From: Microcella indica
GTDB taxonomy: Bacteria; Actinomycetota; Actinomycetes; Actinomycetales; Microbacteriaceae
Assembly (NCBI RefSeq): GCF_013414345.1
Contig: NZ_CP058670.1
Location: 1,984,001 to 2,048,000 of the forward strand
Reading direction: 5' to 3'
DNA length: 64,000 bases
Shown: positions 1-8,886 of the stretch, piece by piece
How positions within the stretch are numbered: the first letter of the stretch is position 1
How the letters are laid out: the number at the start of each line of letters is the position of its first letter
Notes under the pieces: generated by a model
Told to the model about the DNA's origin: nothing
Database searches by the model: none
Seen by the model: only the letters and a program-made list of their open reading frames with translations
Position numbers and translations under genes: made by a program

Positions 1-455
1 ATGTAGACGCCGACACGGCCGACGGCGGTGTCGAAGACGGGGTAGCCGAGGTTGCCGGGGCGGAAGTAGAACTTCTCCCAGAACTTGTCGAGGTGCGGGA
101 TGTGGTGCTTGCGGTACGAGCCGAGGATGGTGCCGTCGGCGTCGACGACGACGGCGGTGTTGTAGTAGATGCCGGTGCCGTCCTCCTCGTAGATGGGCAG
201 GATCATGACCATTTTCAGCTCTTTCGCGAGCGCGGCGAAGCGCTGCACGATGGGGCCGTCGGCGGGCTCGGCGTAGCGGTAGTACTTCGCATCCTGCGTG
301 ATGCCGAAGTAGGGGCCGTAGAACAGCTCCTGGAAGCAGATGATCTGCGCTCCGTCGGCGGCCGCGTCGCGTGCGAACTGCTCGTGCTTGTCGAGCATCG
401 ACTCCTTGTCACCCGTCCAGGTGGTCTGAGTGATGGCTGCCCGAATGGTGGTCAT
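1..455 (-). CDS. Nitrilase-superfamily C-N hydrolase, beta-ureidopropionase-like (C-terminus outside window)
   Basis: The first 151 residues can be read leftward from an ATG at 455; the rest lies beyond base 1. Nitrilase-superfamily enzymes hydrolyse amides or N-carbamoyl compounds with a Glu-Lys-Cys triad. The Glu is E43 in FQELFYGPYF and the Lys is K116 in YRKHHIPH; the Cys would be encoded outside the window. The N-terminal pattern resembles beta-ureidopropionase / N-carbamoyl amino-acid amidohydrolases of pyrimidine or hydantoin breakdown, so that is the favoured subfamily, but the substrate cannot be fixed from half a protein. A GGGGAAG Shine-Dalgarno-like stretch (461-467) supports the start. 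The neighbour cofD is divergent. Confidence 0.85.
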   Translation of the reverse strand, partial: MTTIRAAITQTTWTGDKESMLDKHEQFARDAAADGAQIICFQELFYGPYFGITQDAKYYRYAEPADGPIVQRFAALAKELKMVMILPIYEEDGTGIYYNTAVVVDADGTILGSYRKHHIPHLDKFWEKFYFRPGNLGYPVFDTAVGRVGVY

Positions 456-616
456 GGGTGCTTCCCCTTTTCTTCGTCGAACTGGGGCCAGTGTGCGCCT
501 CGAGCATTTCCGGCTCGTTTCGCCCAATGACGGATGCGTTACACGGTAGGCCGCAGGGCGCGTCTGGAGGCGGACGCGCGCAGATGAGCAGGGTCGTGCG
601 CGGCTAGCGTGGGGGC

Positions 617-1603
617 ATGAGGATCGTCGTGGTCGCCGGTGGTGTCGGGGGTGCGCGTTTCGTGCGCGGCGTGCGCGAGGAGGTGCAGCGCCACCGGCCG
701 GGATCGACGGTCGACGTCATCGTCAACACGGGCGACGACTGGTGGCTGGCCGGCCTGCGCATCGCGCCCGACTTCGACTCGATGCTGTACACCCTGAGCG
801 GGCAGAACGACGAGGAGCGCGGCTGGGGGCGGGTCGGGGAGAGCGAGCGCGTCTCGGCCGAACTGCACGCGTACGGCGTGGCGCCCGAGTGGTTCACGCT
901 CGGTGACCTCGACCTGGGCACGCACATCGCGCGCTCGGCCTGGCTGCGGGCAGGTGCCACGCCCTCCGATGTCGCGCGGCGCCTGCAGGAGCGGTGGCCG
1001 CTCGGCGTGACGCTGCACCCCGCGACCGACGAGGAGGTCGACACGCACGTGCAGCTCGCGGGCGACTCGGCTGGTGAGGTGCGCGAGCTGCACTTCCAGG
1101 AGTGGTGGACGCGCTACCGCGCCGCCCTGCCTGCCGCGCGCTTCGTGCAGCACGGCATCGAGCGCGCGGTGCCGTCCCCCGGCGTTCTGGATGCCCTGCT
1201 CGACTGCGACACGATCCTCATCGCCCCGTCCAACCCCGTGGTGTCGATCGGCACCGTGCTCGCCGTGCCCGGCATGGTGGAGGCCCTCACGGCGGAGGCC
1301 GCGCCGATCGTGGGGGTCTCCCCGATCATCGGCGGGTCATCCGTGCGCGGCATGGCGGAGGCGTGCCTCTCGGCGATCGGGGTGCAGACGGATGCGGCCG
1401 CTGTCGCCCGCCACTACGGTCTGCGCCGGGACGGCGGTCTGCTCGACGGCTGGCTCGTGGGGCTCGAGGACGCAACGGCGGTCGACGCGCTCGAGTCTGA
1501 GGGGTTCGCGGCACGCGCCGTGCCGCTGTGGATGCGCGACCTCGACACCTCGGCGGCTCTCGCCGCCGAGGCGCTCGACCTCGCTCTGGCCTTGCGCCCC
1601 TGA
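617..1603 (+). CDS. cofD: 2-phospho-L-lactate transferase (F420 biosynthesis)
   Basis: This 328-aa protein (FbiA in mycobacteria) joins the activated lactate/enolpyruvate phospho-moiety to the deazaflavin Fo, giving the F420-0 precursor. It starts MRIVVVAGGVGGARF, the nucleotide-binding glycine loop of CofD, and continues with VIVNTGDDWWLAGLRIAPD and APSNPVVSIG, both conserved in the family; length is normal. The ATG is preceded by TAGCGT at 605-610 with a 6-nt gap and no Shine-Dalgarno, so a leaderless mRNA is likely. fbiC follows 42 nt after the stop on the same strand, and cofC and cofE lie within 10 kb, so the role is secure. Confidence 0.96.
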   Translation: MRIVVVAGGVGGARFVRGVREEVQRHRPGSTVDVIVNTGDDWWLAGLRIAPDFDSMLYTLSGQNDEERGWGRVGESERVSAELHAYGVAPEWFTLGDLDLGTHIARSAWLRAGATPSDVARRLQERWPLGVTLHPATDEEVDTHVQLAGDSAGEVRELHFQEWWTRYRAALPAARFVQHGIERAVPSPGVLDALLDCDTILIAPSNPVVSIGTVLAVPGMVEALTAEAAPIVGVSPIIGGSSVRGMAEACLSAIGVQTDAAAVARHYGLRRDGGLLDGWLVGLEDATAVDALESEGFAARAVPLWMRDLDTSAALAAEALDLALALRP

Positions 1604-1645
1604 GCCTCTTTGGCGCGAGAGGGAGCAGGTTTGCGGGCGTAGGCT

Positions 1646-4294
1646 GTGCGGACTGTGACTGCGTTCGACTTCACCCCCACGGCCTCGGCGCTGTCCCGCG
1701 CGCTCAAGCGCGCCGACTCTGGCGTGAGTCTGGATGCCACGGAGGCCGAGACGCTCCTGCACGCGCGCGGCGACGACCTCGACCGGCTCCTGACCGTCGC
1801 AAGCCGGGTGCGGGATGCCGGTCTCGAACGAGCGGGCCGCCCCGGCGTCATCACCTACTCGCGCAAAGTCTTCATCCCCCTCACCCACCTGTGCCGCGAC
1901 CGCTGCCACTACTGCGTCTTCGTGCAGACCCCGAACCAGCTGCAGGCGCAGGGGAAGGCGCCGTTCCTCTCCCCCGACGAGGTGCTCGAGATCGCTCGGC
2001 AGGGTGCAGCGCTCGGCTGCAAGGAAGCCCTCTTCACCCTCGGCGACCGACCGGAGGACCGCTGGCCCGCCGCGCGGGAGTGGCTCGACGCTCACGGCTA
2101 CGACTCGACGATCGACTACCTGCGCTCCGTCGCCATCCGCGTGCTCGAAGAGACCGGGCTCCTCCCCCACCTCAACCCCGGCGTCATGAGCTGGCAGGAG
2201 CTGCAGCGCCTCAAGCCCGTCGCACCCAGCATGGGCATGATGCTCGAGACCACGAGCCGCCGCCTCTACGAGACGCGCGGCCTCGCCCACTTCGGCTCCC
2301 CCGACAAAGACCCCGAGCTGCGCCTGCGCGTGCTCGAGGACGCGGGCCGCAGCGCCATCCCCTTCACCACCGGCCTCCTGCTCGGCATCGGCGAGAACTA
2401 CGCCGAGCGCGTCGACGGGCTCTTCGCGATCCGCGCGAGCGCCCGCCGGCACGGGCACGTGCAAGAGGTCATCATCCAGAACTTCCGCGCCAAGCCGCGC
2501 ACCGCCATGCGCGCCGCCGACGACCTCGAGCTGCAGGAGTACATCGCCGCCGTCGCGGTCAGCCGCCTCGTGCTCGGCCCCGGTGCACGCCTCCAGGTGC
2601 CGCCCAACCTCACCGACGCCGAAGAGCTGCACCTGCTCATCCGCGCCGGCATCGACGACTGGGGCGGCGTGAGCCCGCTCACCCCCGACCACGTCAACCC
2701 CGAACGACCCTGGCCGCAGCTCGACGACCTCGCCCGCCTCACCGCCGAGGGCGGCTACACGCTGCGCGAGCGCCTCACCGCCCACCCCCACTACGTGCGC
2801 GCCGAAGAACCGTGGCTCGACCCGCGCATCGTGCCGCACGTGCGCGCGCTCGCGGGGGTCGACGGACTCGCCGTCGAGGGGAGACTGCCGCAGGGCATCC
2901 CGTGGCAGGAACCGGACCCCGACTGGGCGAGCACCGCCGGCACCGGCCGCACCGATCTGCACACCGCGATCGACACCGAAGGCCGTCGCACGACGGCGCG
3001 CAGCGACTTCGACGACGTCTACGGCGACTGGGCCGAGCTGCGCGAGACCGTCGGCGATACGACGAGGGCGACCGCAGCATCCGCGCATGCCCCCGGCATC
3101 AGCGACGGCGTGCGCGCGATCCTGCGCCGCGCCGAGAACGCCCCAGCCGGGCTCACCGATGCCGACTACCTGGCCCTGCTCGAGGCCGACGGGCCCGACC
3201 TCGACGCGCTCGCGGACCTCGCCGATCGCGTGCGCGCCGACACGGTCGGCGACCGGGTCGGCTACGTCGTCAACCGCAATATCAACTTCACCAACGTCTG
3301 CTACACCGGCTGCCGCTTCTGCGCCTTCGCGCAGCGCCGCACCGACGCCGACGCCTTCACCCTCTCGATGCGCCAGGTCGGCGACCGGGTCGACGAGGCC
3401 TGGAACCTCGGCGCGACGGAGATCTGCATGCAGGGCGGCATTCACCCCGACCTGCCGGGCACCGCCTACTTCGACCTCGCCCGCGAGGTCAAGGCGCGCC
3501 AGCCCGAGATGCACCTGCACGCGTTCAGCCCGATGGAGATCGTGAACGGCGCCGCCCGCACCGGGCTCTCGTTCGCCGAATTCCTCACCGCCGCGAAGGA
3601 GGCAGGGCTCGACACGATTCCCGGCACCGCCGCAGAGATCCTCGACGACGAGGTGCGGTGGGTGCTCACGAAGGGCAAGCTCCCCACCGCCGAGTGGATC
3701 GAGATCGTCTCCACCGCGCACCGGCTCGGTATCCGCTCGAGCAGCACCATGATGTACGGGCACGTCGACAACCCGAGCCACTGGGTCGGCCACTTGCGCA
3801 CTCTCGCCCGCGTGCAGGACGACACGGGCGGATTCACCGAGTTCGTGCTCCTGCCCTTCGTGCACGCCAACTCGCCGGTGTACCTCGCCGGCGTCGCCCG
3901 ACCCGGCCCCACGGCGCAGGAGAACCGCGCCGTGCACGCCGTCGCGCGCCTCATGCTGCACGGGCGCATCGACCACATCCAGACCTCCTGGGTCAAGCTC
4001 GGCACCGAGGGCACCCAGCTCATGCTGCGCGGCGGCGCCGACGACGTCGGCGGCACCCTCATGGAGGAGACCATCAGCCGTATGGCGGGCGCCGACAACG
4101 GTTCCGAGAAGACGGTCGCCGAGCTCGAGGACCTCGTCGCCGGCATCGGCCGCGCGGCGTGGCAGCGCACGACCACCTATGGCGAGCCCACCGCCGAGCG
4201 CGTCGACACTGCGAGAGCCCACCGCGAGACGGGATACGCGGCGACCGGTCGCCGCCTCGCCCTCAGCATCGCCGAGGTGCGCAGCGGCGCCTGA
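1646..4294 (+). CDS. fbiC: 7,8-didemethyl-8-hydroxy-5-deazariboflavin (FO) synthase, two-domain
   Basis: A fused CofG-CofH radical-SAM enzyme of 882 aa that builds the deazaflavin Fo from tyrosine and 5-amino-6-ribitylamino-uracil. Two CX3CX2C iron-sulfur motifs are visible: C83-C87-C90 ([12 protein letters not shown]) in the N half and C552-C556-C559 ([12 protein letters not shown]) in the C half, each followed by a full radical-SAM barrel. Size fits actinobacterial FbiC. The frame opens at GTG 1646, but an in-frame GTG at 1655 is a rival start: a TAGGCT hexamer at 1640-1645 would, if it is the -10 box, place transcription too late to use 1646. Lies just downstream of cofD, probably co-expressed. 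Confidence 0.96.
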   Translation: MRTVTAFDFTPTASALSRALKRADSGVSLDATEAETLLHARGDDLDRLLTVASRVRDAGLERAGRPGVITYSRKVFIPLTHLCRDRCHYCVFVQTPNQLQAQGKAPFLSPDEVLEIARQGAALGCKEALFTLGDRPEDRWPAAREWLDAHGYDSTIDYLRSVAIRVLEETGLLPHLNPGVMSWQELQRLKPVAPSMGMMLETTSRRLYETRGLAHFGSPDKDPELRLRVLEDAGRSAIPFTTGLLLGIGENYAERVDGLFAIRASARRHGHVQEVIIQNFRAKPRTAMRAADDLELQEYIAAVAVSRLVLGPGARLQVPPNLTDAEELHLLIRAGIDDWGGVSPLTPDHVNPERPWPQLDDLARLTAEGGYTLRERLTAHPHYVRAEEPWLDPRIVPHVRALAGVDGLAVEGRLPQGIPWQEPDPDWASTAGTGRTDLHTAIDTEGRRTTARSDFDDVYGDWAELRETVGDTTRATAASAHAPGISDGVRAILRRAENAPAGLTDADYLALLEADGPDLDALADLADRVRADTVGDRVGYVVNRNINFTNVCYTGCRFCAFAQRRTDADAFTLSMRQVGDRVDEAWNLGATEICMQGGIHPDLPGTAYFDLAREVKARQPEMHLHAFSPMEIVNGAARTGLSFAEFLTAAKEAGLDTIPGTAAEILDDEVRWVLTKGKLPTAEWIEIVSTAHRLGIRSSSTMMYGHVDNPSHWVGHLRTLARVQDDTGGFTEFVLLPFVHANSPVYLAGVARPGPTAQENRAVHAVARLMLHGRIDHIQTSWVKLGTEGTQLMLRGGADDVGGTLMEETISRMAGADNGSEKTVAELEDLVAGIGRAAWQRTTTYGEPTAERVDTARAHRETGYAATGRRLALSIAEVRSGA

Positions 4295-4396
4295 GTACCC
4301 CCTCTTCGCGGGTGAAAAGCCTTCACGCACCGTCTCAATGTGCGGAATGAGCCTTGCCCGTGTTTCACTATGGACTGCACTGTCTACCGTGAGCAA

Positions 4397-4708
4397 ATGA
4401 CCGACCGACGCCCGACGACGCACCCGAGGGGAGAATCTGTGGCCCTGTCGCCGTGGATGAACAGCCTCATCGGCGTCCTGCTCGCCGCGGGAATCGCCGT
4501 CGCGCTCTACGCCTCGACCGTTCTCATCTGGAACCTGCTCACCGAGCGCGCCGAGGCCACGTGCGCCGCCCTCGTCGGCGACGGCGGAACCCACACGGTC
4601 ACCTCGGTCTGGCGCAGCGGGCTCGCCTGGGAGTGCGAGTACGCGACCGACTGGAACCCCCGCGGCACGATCGTGCTCACGCCCGACGACCTCATGCGCT
4701 CCGGCTGA
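4397..4708 (+). CDS. Small single-pass membrane protein, function unknown
   Basis: I do not recognise this family. About 103 aa: a basic N-terminus, one hydrophobic segment (about residues 22-47, SLIGVLLAAGIAVALYASTV), then a roughly 55-residue domain with two Cys (TCAALVG and WECEYAT) and the pattern WRSGLAWECEY, presumably extracytoplasmic. Start choice is open. ATG 4397 has TACCGT at 4385-4390 six nt upstream, the leaderless pattern seen at many genes here. GTG 4439 has a good GAGGGGAG Shine-Dalgarno at 4426-4433 and would give 89 aa. The 3' end overlaps the convergent cofC by 17 nt. Confidence 0.6.
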   Translation: MTDRRPTTHPRGESVALSPWMNSLIGVLLAAGIAVALYASTVLIWNLLTERAEATCAALVGDGGTHTVTSVWRSGLAWECEYATDWNPRGTIVLTPDDLMRSG

Positions 4709-5291
4709 CCAGTGCCCGAGTGCGAGCTCCCAGAACAAGGGATGCCGCGGCCTCGAGCTGCTCGCGCGTGTCGATGTCACGGCGCAGCCCGCTGAACGGC
4801 GGCAGCTCGAGCTCGACATAGCCCTCCGCACGGTGCCGGGCGGCCGAGGCCGCACCGAACCGCGCCGCGTGCGGCACCCCGGCGCGCGCGACGATGAGCG
4901 TCGTGCCGGTGCCCTCGGCATCCGGCACGAACGCGCGATCGTGCTCATGCGCCGCCGCGAGCGCTCGCGAGAGCTCGTCGGGCTGCAGCGCCGGCAGGTC
5001 GCCGAGCAGCACAGCAGTAGGCCGATCGGCATCGAGCGCGGCGAGCCCGGACTCGATCGCTGCGCGCAGTCCCGCGCCCGGATCGTCGACCACGCGAACG
5101 CCCGGCAGGCGCGTGGGCAGTCGGCCGACGACGACGAGCTCACCGATAGCCGTGCTCGCACGTGCTGCCTCCACGGTGTCCAGGGCGATCGCACTCGCGA
5201 GGGCCGCGCGACCTGCCGCGGGGCCCACGAGCCGAGTCTTGGCACCCGGCCCGCCCTTCACCGGGATGACGAGCGAGACGAGAGGGAGCAC
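4692..5291 (-). CDS. cofC: 2-phospho-L-lactate / phosphoenolpyruvate guanylyltransferase (F420 biosynthesis)
   Basis: A nucleotidyltransferase of 199 aa (FbiD in mycobacteria) that activates phospholactate or phosphoenolpyruvate with GTP for CofD. The N-terminus LVIPVKGGPGAKTRL is the CofC/MobA-type nucleotide loop. Other family landmarks are VVVGRLPTRLPGVRVVDDPG, the metal-binding VLLGDLPALQPDEL, and the C-terminal DIDTREQLEAA. The GTG at 5291 is the best start: TAGGCT at 5304-5299 lies 7 nt upstream and the frame upstream is antisense-like. It begins 10 nt after the transglutaminase stop, so it may be read through from that operon as well as from its own promoter. Confidence 0.93.
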   Translation of the reverse strand: MLPLVSLVIPVKGGPGAKTRLVGPAAGRAALASAIALDTVEAARASTAIGELVVVGRLPTRLPGVRVVDDPGAGLRAAIESGLAALDADRPTAVLLGDLPALQPDELSRALAAAHEHDRAFVPDAEGTGTTLIVARAGVPHAARFGAASAARHRAEGYVELELPPFSGLRRDIDTREQLEAAASLVLGARTRALVSRSA

Positions 5292-5301
5292 GGCCTCCAG
5301 C

Positions 5302-7608
5302 CTAGAGTCGCACGCCCGAGGCGGAGACGAGAGAGTCGGGCTCGGGAGTGTTCGCGTGATCCAGGAGCGAGAGCGGTGCCACGACCGCGACCGCGCGCCG
5401 CCACCAGGGCACCGCGCCACGCAGCCGGCGCAGCACCTCACCGATCTCGGGCGGCTCGGCCTCGTGCACAGGGCGCCGCCCGGCGAACGCCCGCTCCTCG
5501 ACCGCGTCGAGCACCGGCGGAAGATCGGCGTCGAGTGCGGCGACCCCACCCCACAGTGCGGCGAGCGCCCGCGGCGTGCGGGTCGGCTCGGCCGAGAGCC
5601 CCAGATCGCGCGCGGTGTCACGTACCTCGCGCCAGCGGTCGACGGGATTGCGCGAGCGTCGCCGACGCGCGCGCCGCACGACGCGCCAGACGCCGGGCGC
5701 GACGAGCACGAGCGCGAGCAGGCCGAGCGCGGCGAGGGCGAGAGCCCGAGCATCCAGAGCGAATCGCGACGCCGTCTCACCGGTGGCCTGCCCGTCGTTG
5801 CCTCCGTCGATGAAGTCGGGAATGCCGGTGGGATCGTCGTCGGTGCCCTCGGCGGCGTCCGTCTCCTCGTCGCTCGTCGCAGGCTCCTCCGGCTCGGTCG
5901 GCGCGTCGTCGGGCTCGCCTGCTTCGTCGCCCTCCAGGTCGGCCGCCGGGTCCGCGTAGCCGGGAGTCTCGCCGCGCGACGGCGTCGGCTCGAAGCGCAC
6001 CCAGCCGATTCCGTCGAAGTGCAGTTCGGGCCAGGCATGCAGGTCGTCCGAGCTCACGACGTACTCACCCGGCACGTTCGGGTTCTCGTCGCCCGGCTGG
6101 AAGCCGACCGCGATGCGGGCAGGGATGTCGAGCGTGCGGGCCATGAGCGTCATGGCGCTCGCGAAATGCACGCAGTAGCCCGCGCGCACCTCCAGGAACG
6201 TCGCGACGATGTCGGCGCCGGAGCCGTCGTAGCCGCCCTCCACGGGCGCGTCCTCCGAGTACACGAAGTCGCCGCCCGTGAAGTAGCGCTGCAGCGCGAG
6301 CGCCTGGGAGTAGGGAGTCGTCGCGTCGGCGGCGTCGACCACGTCGCGGGCGGTCTGCACGATCGTCGGGTCCACCTCGGGCACGGCACGATAGGACTCG
6401 AGTCCTGCACCGTCGACGCGCGCACCCTGGAGCTGCGCGACCGTCGGCTGGGCGTCGAGGCTCTGCACCGTGTAGGCGCCCTCGCGCAGGACGCCCTCGC
6501 GCGACTGCACGGTGACGCCGTCCGGTGCCACGAGCCACTCCCCCGCGAGACCGACGAGCGAGACGGGCGCACTGGGCAGCGGCACCCACCGCGTGCGCAC
6601 GCTCTCGAGCTCGATGCGCGTGGCGACCTCGGTGCGGTCCACTCCCGCCCCGAGCCACGCCGGAGGGCCGATCTCGTCGAGCGAGCGAGCCTCTCCAGCC
6701 TCTACGTGCTGCACGGTCTGGCCGTCGAAGTCGTCGAGGTGCGCGAGCGTCAGGTAGAGCCCGGCGCTCTGGTCGGTCGAGTAGCGCAGCACGGTCACAG
6801 CGGTCGGGCGGCGCAGATCGTCACCGAGCTCGAGCACCGGGTTGATGCCGGTGGAGAGCCCGGCGATCCCCCCGCCCGGCACGACCGCGCCGGCGACGAC
6901 GGGCGGCAGCGCGGGGGGCACGACGACGGCCGCGACGAGCACGCTCGCGCCGACCAGGAGCGCCCGGCGCACACCCGCAGACCCGCCGTTCACCGCCGGT
7001 CGGTGCAGGGCGAGCACGAGCAGGAAGGCCGCCGCGGTCGCGAGCAGGGAGAGCACGGGCAGAGCACCCGGAGCCAGCACGACCGGGATCGCGAGGATGC
7101 CCAGCAGGGGCAGCGCGACGAGAGCGGGGCGACGGCTCAGGCTGACGACCGCATCGCACAGCAGGGCCACGACTCCCGCGCCGGCGGCGATGAGGAAGCG
7201 CAGCCCTGCATCCGCGTCGGCCGGGATCGCCTGCTCGGCGATCGACACCTCGCCGGCCCTGATGAGCTCTTGCGCTCGCTCGAGAGTGCCCGCGAGCGGC
7301 ACGATGCCGAGCAGGGTCGTGTCTGCGGCGAACTGCAGCTGCAGGCTCACGACACCCGCGGTCGCCGCCCCGAGCACGGACCACAGCGGTCGCCAGACGC
7401 GCACGCCGTACCGCACGAGCGCTCCCGCGGCGATCACGGCGGCCACCGTCACGAGCGCCGAGAGCAGCCACGCGCCCTCCACGAGCACGACCGAGAACGA
7501 GGTGAGTGCAGCGCCGACCGCGAGGAGGACGGCTGCCGAGAGGGCGAGCCCCGCACCCGTGCGAGCGAGCGCATCGCGAGAGGTGCGCATCCGAGTGGTC
7601 TCACGCAC
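5302..7608 (-). CDS. TgpA-type membrane transglutaminase-like protein with C-terminal DUF4129
   Basis: Polytopic membrane protein of about 768 aa. Around seven N-terminal transmembrane helices are followed by an outside transglutaminase-like domain with Cys479 (AGYCVHFASAM) and His524 (DDLHAWPEL); the third position reads WVRFEPTP, Glu where many relatives have Asp. A Pro/Glu/Asp-rich linker, one more helix and a DUF4129-like tail (NPVDRWREVRD) close it. The family pairs with MoxR and DUF58 proteins, as here; the in vivo substrate is unknown. GTG 7608 overlaps the DUF58 stop and follows GGTGGAG; ATG 7590 is an alternative. Third gene of the moxR-DUF58-tgpA operon. Confidence 0.88.
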   Translation of the reverse strand: MRETTRMRTSRDALARTGAGLALSAAVLLAVGAALTSFSVVLVEGAWLLSALVTVAAVIAAGALVRYGVRVWRPLWSVLGAATAGVVSLQLQFAADTTLLGIVPLAGTLERAQELIRAGEVSIAEQAIPADADAGLRFLIAAGAGVVALLCDAVVSLSRRPALVALPLLGILAIPVVLAPGALPVLSLLATAAAFLLVLALHRPAVNGGSAGVRRALLVGASVLVAAVVVPPALPPVVAGAVVPGGGIAGLSTGINPVLELGDDLRRPTAVTVLRYSTDQSAGLYLTLAHLDDFDGQTVQHVEAGEARSLDEIGPPAWLGAGVDRTEVATRIELESVRTRWVPLPSAPVSLVGLAGEWLVAPDGVTVQSREGVLREGAYTVQSLDAQPTVAQLQGARVDGAGLESYRAVPEVDPTIVQTARDVVDAADATTPYSQALALQRYFTGGDFVYSEDAPVEGGYDGSGADIVATFLEVRAGYCVHFASAMTLMARTLDIPARIAVGFQPGDENPNVPGEYVVSSDDLHAWPELHFDGIGWVRFEPTPSRGETPGYADPAADLEGDEAGEPDDAPTEPEEPATSDEETDAAEGTDDDPTGIPDFIDGGNDGQATGETASRFALDARALALAALGLLALVLVAPGVWRVVRRARRRRSRNPVDRWREVRDTARDLGLSAEPTRTPRALAALWGGVAALDADLPPVLDAVEERAFAGRRPVHEAEPPEIGEVLRRLRGAVPWWRRAVAVVAPLSLLDHANTPEPDSLVSASGVRL

Positions 7609-8881
7609 GGCGCACTCCACCCTCCTGCTCGACGCGCTCCCCGGCGAGAGCCGTCCACGCCTCGACGGGCGTGGCAGAGGCCGGCACGCGCGCGACGATC
7701 CAGCCTGCGCGGGCGAACGACTCCTCCGCCGTCTCGACCTCCCGCACACCCTCCTGCCCGGCGCCCGCCGGCGTGTCCGTCACGGCGGTCGGAAGCAGAA
7801 GGCTCGGGTCGTCGTCGACGAGCACTGCGAGGGCGGGTGCCGTGGCGGACGGGGTGCGATGGGCGAGCATCCAGCGCACCGTCTCCGCGTCGGGGCGCGA
7901 CGCGATCACGACAACCGGCAACGCGCCCGCTCCTGCTGGCGCCTGCCGGTGCGGGTCGTCGCGGCCGAGCTCGAGCAGAGCGAGCTCGCCGAGAGCGACC
8001 CCCGCAGGGCCGTCGGCGTGAGGAGCATCGTCGGGGAGCGCCGTGGGGGCGACCAGGTCGACCGCGTAGCCGCGCTCGTCGAGGTGCACCGCCACGGAGG
8101 CGGCGAAGCGCACCGCCCACTCGAACAGATCACTCGTGGCCTCGCGTCGACCCGTCGCGTCGGGGTAGCCGCCGCGCTGGGTATCGACGAGCAGGAGACT
8201 GCGCGGCCCAGCCTGCGGCTCGTCCTGCCGCACCATGAGCTCACCCTGGCGCGCGGTCACCCGCCAGTGGACGCGCCTGAGGGCATCGCCCTGCCGGTAC
8301 TCGCGCGTGACCACATCGTCGTCGCTGCGCTCGCGGGACCGCGCGCTACGAGCCCCCGTGTCGCTCGCAGGAGCCGGCACGGGCCCCGTCGGCAGGCGCA
8401 CGACGGAGGGCAGCACGAGCTGCGTCGTGACCGTTCTCGTGTCGGTCACGCGCACGGCGAGCGCAAAGGGATCGTGATCCTCGATGAGGAGCGGCCCGAC
8501 CTCCACGAGTCCGCGCCGTTCGGGCCAGTAGCGGTAGCCGAACTCGGCGGGGCGCGTGAGGCGCACATCGGTGAGACGCCCGGGCCCGGCGAAGCCCGGC
8601 GCCATCGGTACGCGTTCGATCCACTCGGCCGCACGTGCGCGGCCGGCGACGGTGGTCGTCACGCGCACGACCTCGTCGTGCACGGCGACGGCCGGGTCGA
8701 AGCGGCGGGAGACCTGCACGCTCGGCCGCGTGCTCGCCACCACGAGCACGCCGAGGAGGGGGGCGGCCACGGCGATCGCCCCGACCGGCAGCAGCTCGGG
8801 CCGCTCGACCGCGTAGGCGAGCGCGAGCAGGCCGACACCGACGACGAGAAATATCCCGCCGCGCGCGGTCAGCCGCGGCAC
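7601..8881 (-). CDS. DUF58 domain protein (VWA-like), first copy
   Basis: About 426 aa. Two N-terminal hydrophobic segments (GIFLVVGVGLLALAYAV and LLPVGAIAVAAPLLGVLVVA) are followed by a cytoplasmic domain with the DUF58 signature VVTREYRQGDALRRVHWR. DUF58 proteins work with MoxR ATPases; their client is generally not known. GTG 8881 lies six nt past the moxR stop and the 3' end overlaps the transglutaminase gene, so the three are translationally coupled. A paralogue sits at 37402-38742. The start is inferred from spacing; the open frame continues upstream but there it is antisense to moxR. Confidence 0.88.
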   Translation of the reverse strand: MPRLTARGGIFLVVGVGLLALAYAVERPELLPVGAIAVAAPLLGVLVVASTRPSVQVSRRFDPAVAVHDEVVRVTTTVAGRARAAEWIERVPMAPGFAGPGRLTDVRLTRPAEFGYRYWPERRGLVEVGPLLIEDHDPFALAVRVTDTRTVTTQLVLPSVVRLPTGPVPAPASDTGARSARSRERSDDDVVTREYRQGDALRRVHWRVTARQGELMVRQDEPQAGPRSLLLVDTQRGGYPDATGRREATSDLFEWAVRFAASVAVHLDERGYAVDLVAPTALPDDAPHADGPAGVALGELALLELGRDDPHRQAPAGAGALPVVVIASRPDAETVRWMLAHRTPSATAPALAVLVDDDPSLLLPTAVTDTPAGAGQEGVREVETAEESFARAGWIVARVPASATPVEAWTALAGERVEQEGGVRRA

Positions 8882-8886
8882 GCCGG

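Noticed and set aside
1337-5245. Very long open frame on the minus strand across cofD, fbiC and cofC
   Set aside because: It is antisense to unmistakable F420 genes, its translation is low-complexity Arg/Gly/Val/Glu-rich and shows no domain. Stop codons are rare in all frames of such GC-rich DNA.
4894-8238. Long plus-strand frame (over 1100 codons) opposite cofC, the transglutaminase and DUF58
   Set aside because: Shadow of the minus-strand genes, with biased Arg/Ser/Pro composition and no start signal.
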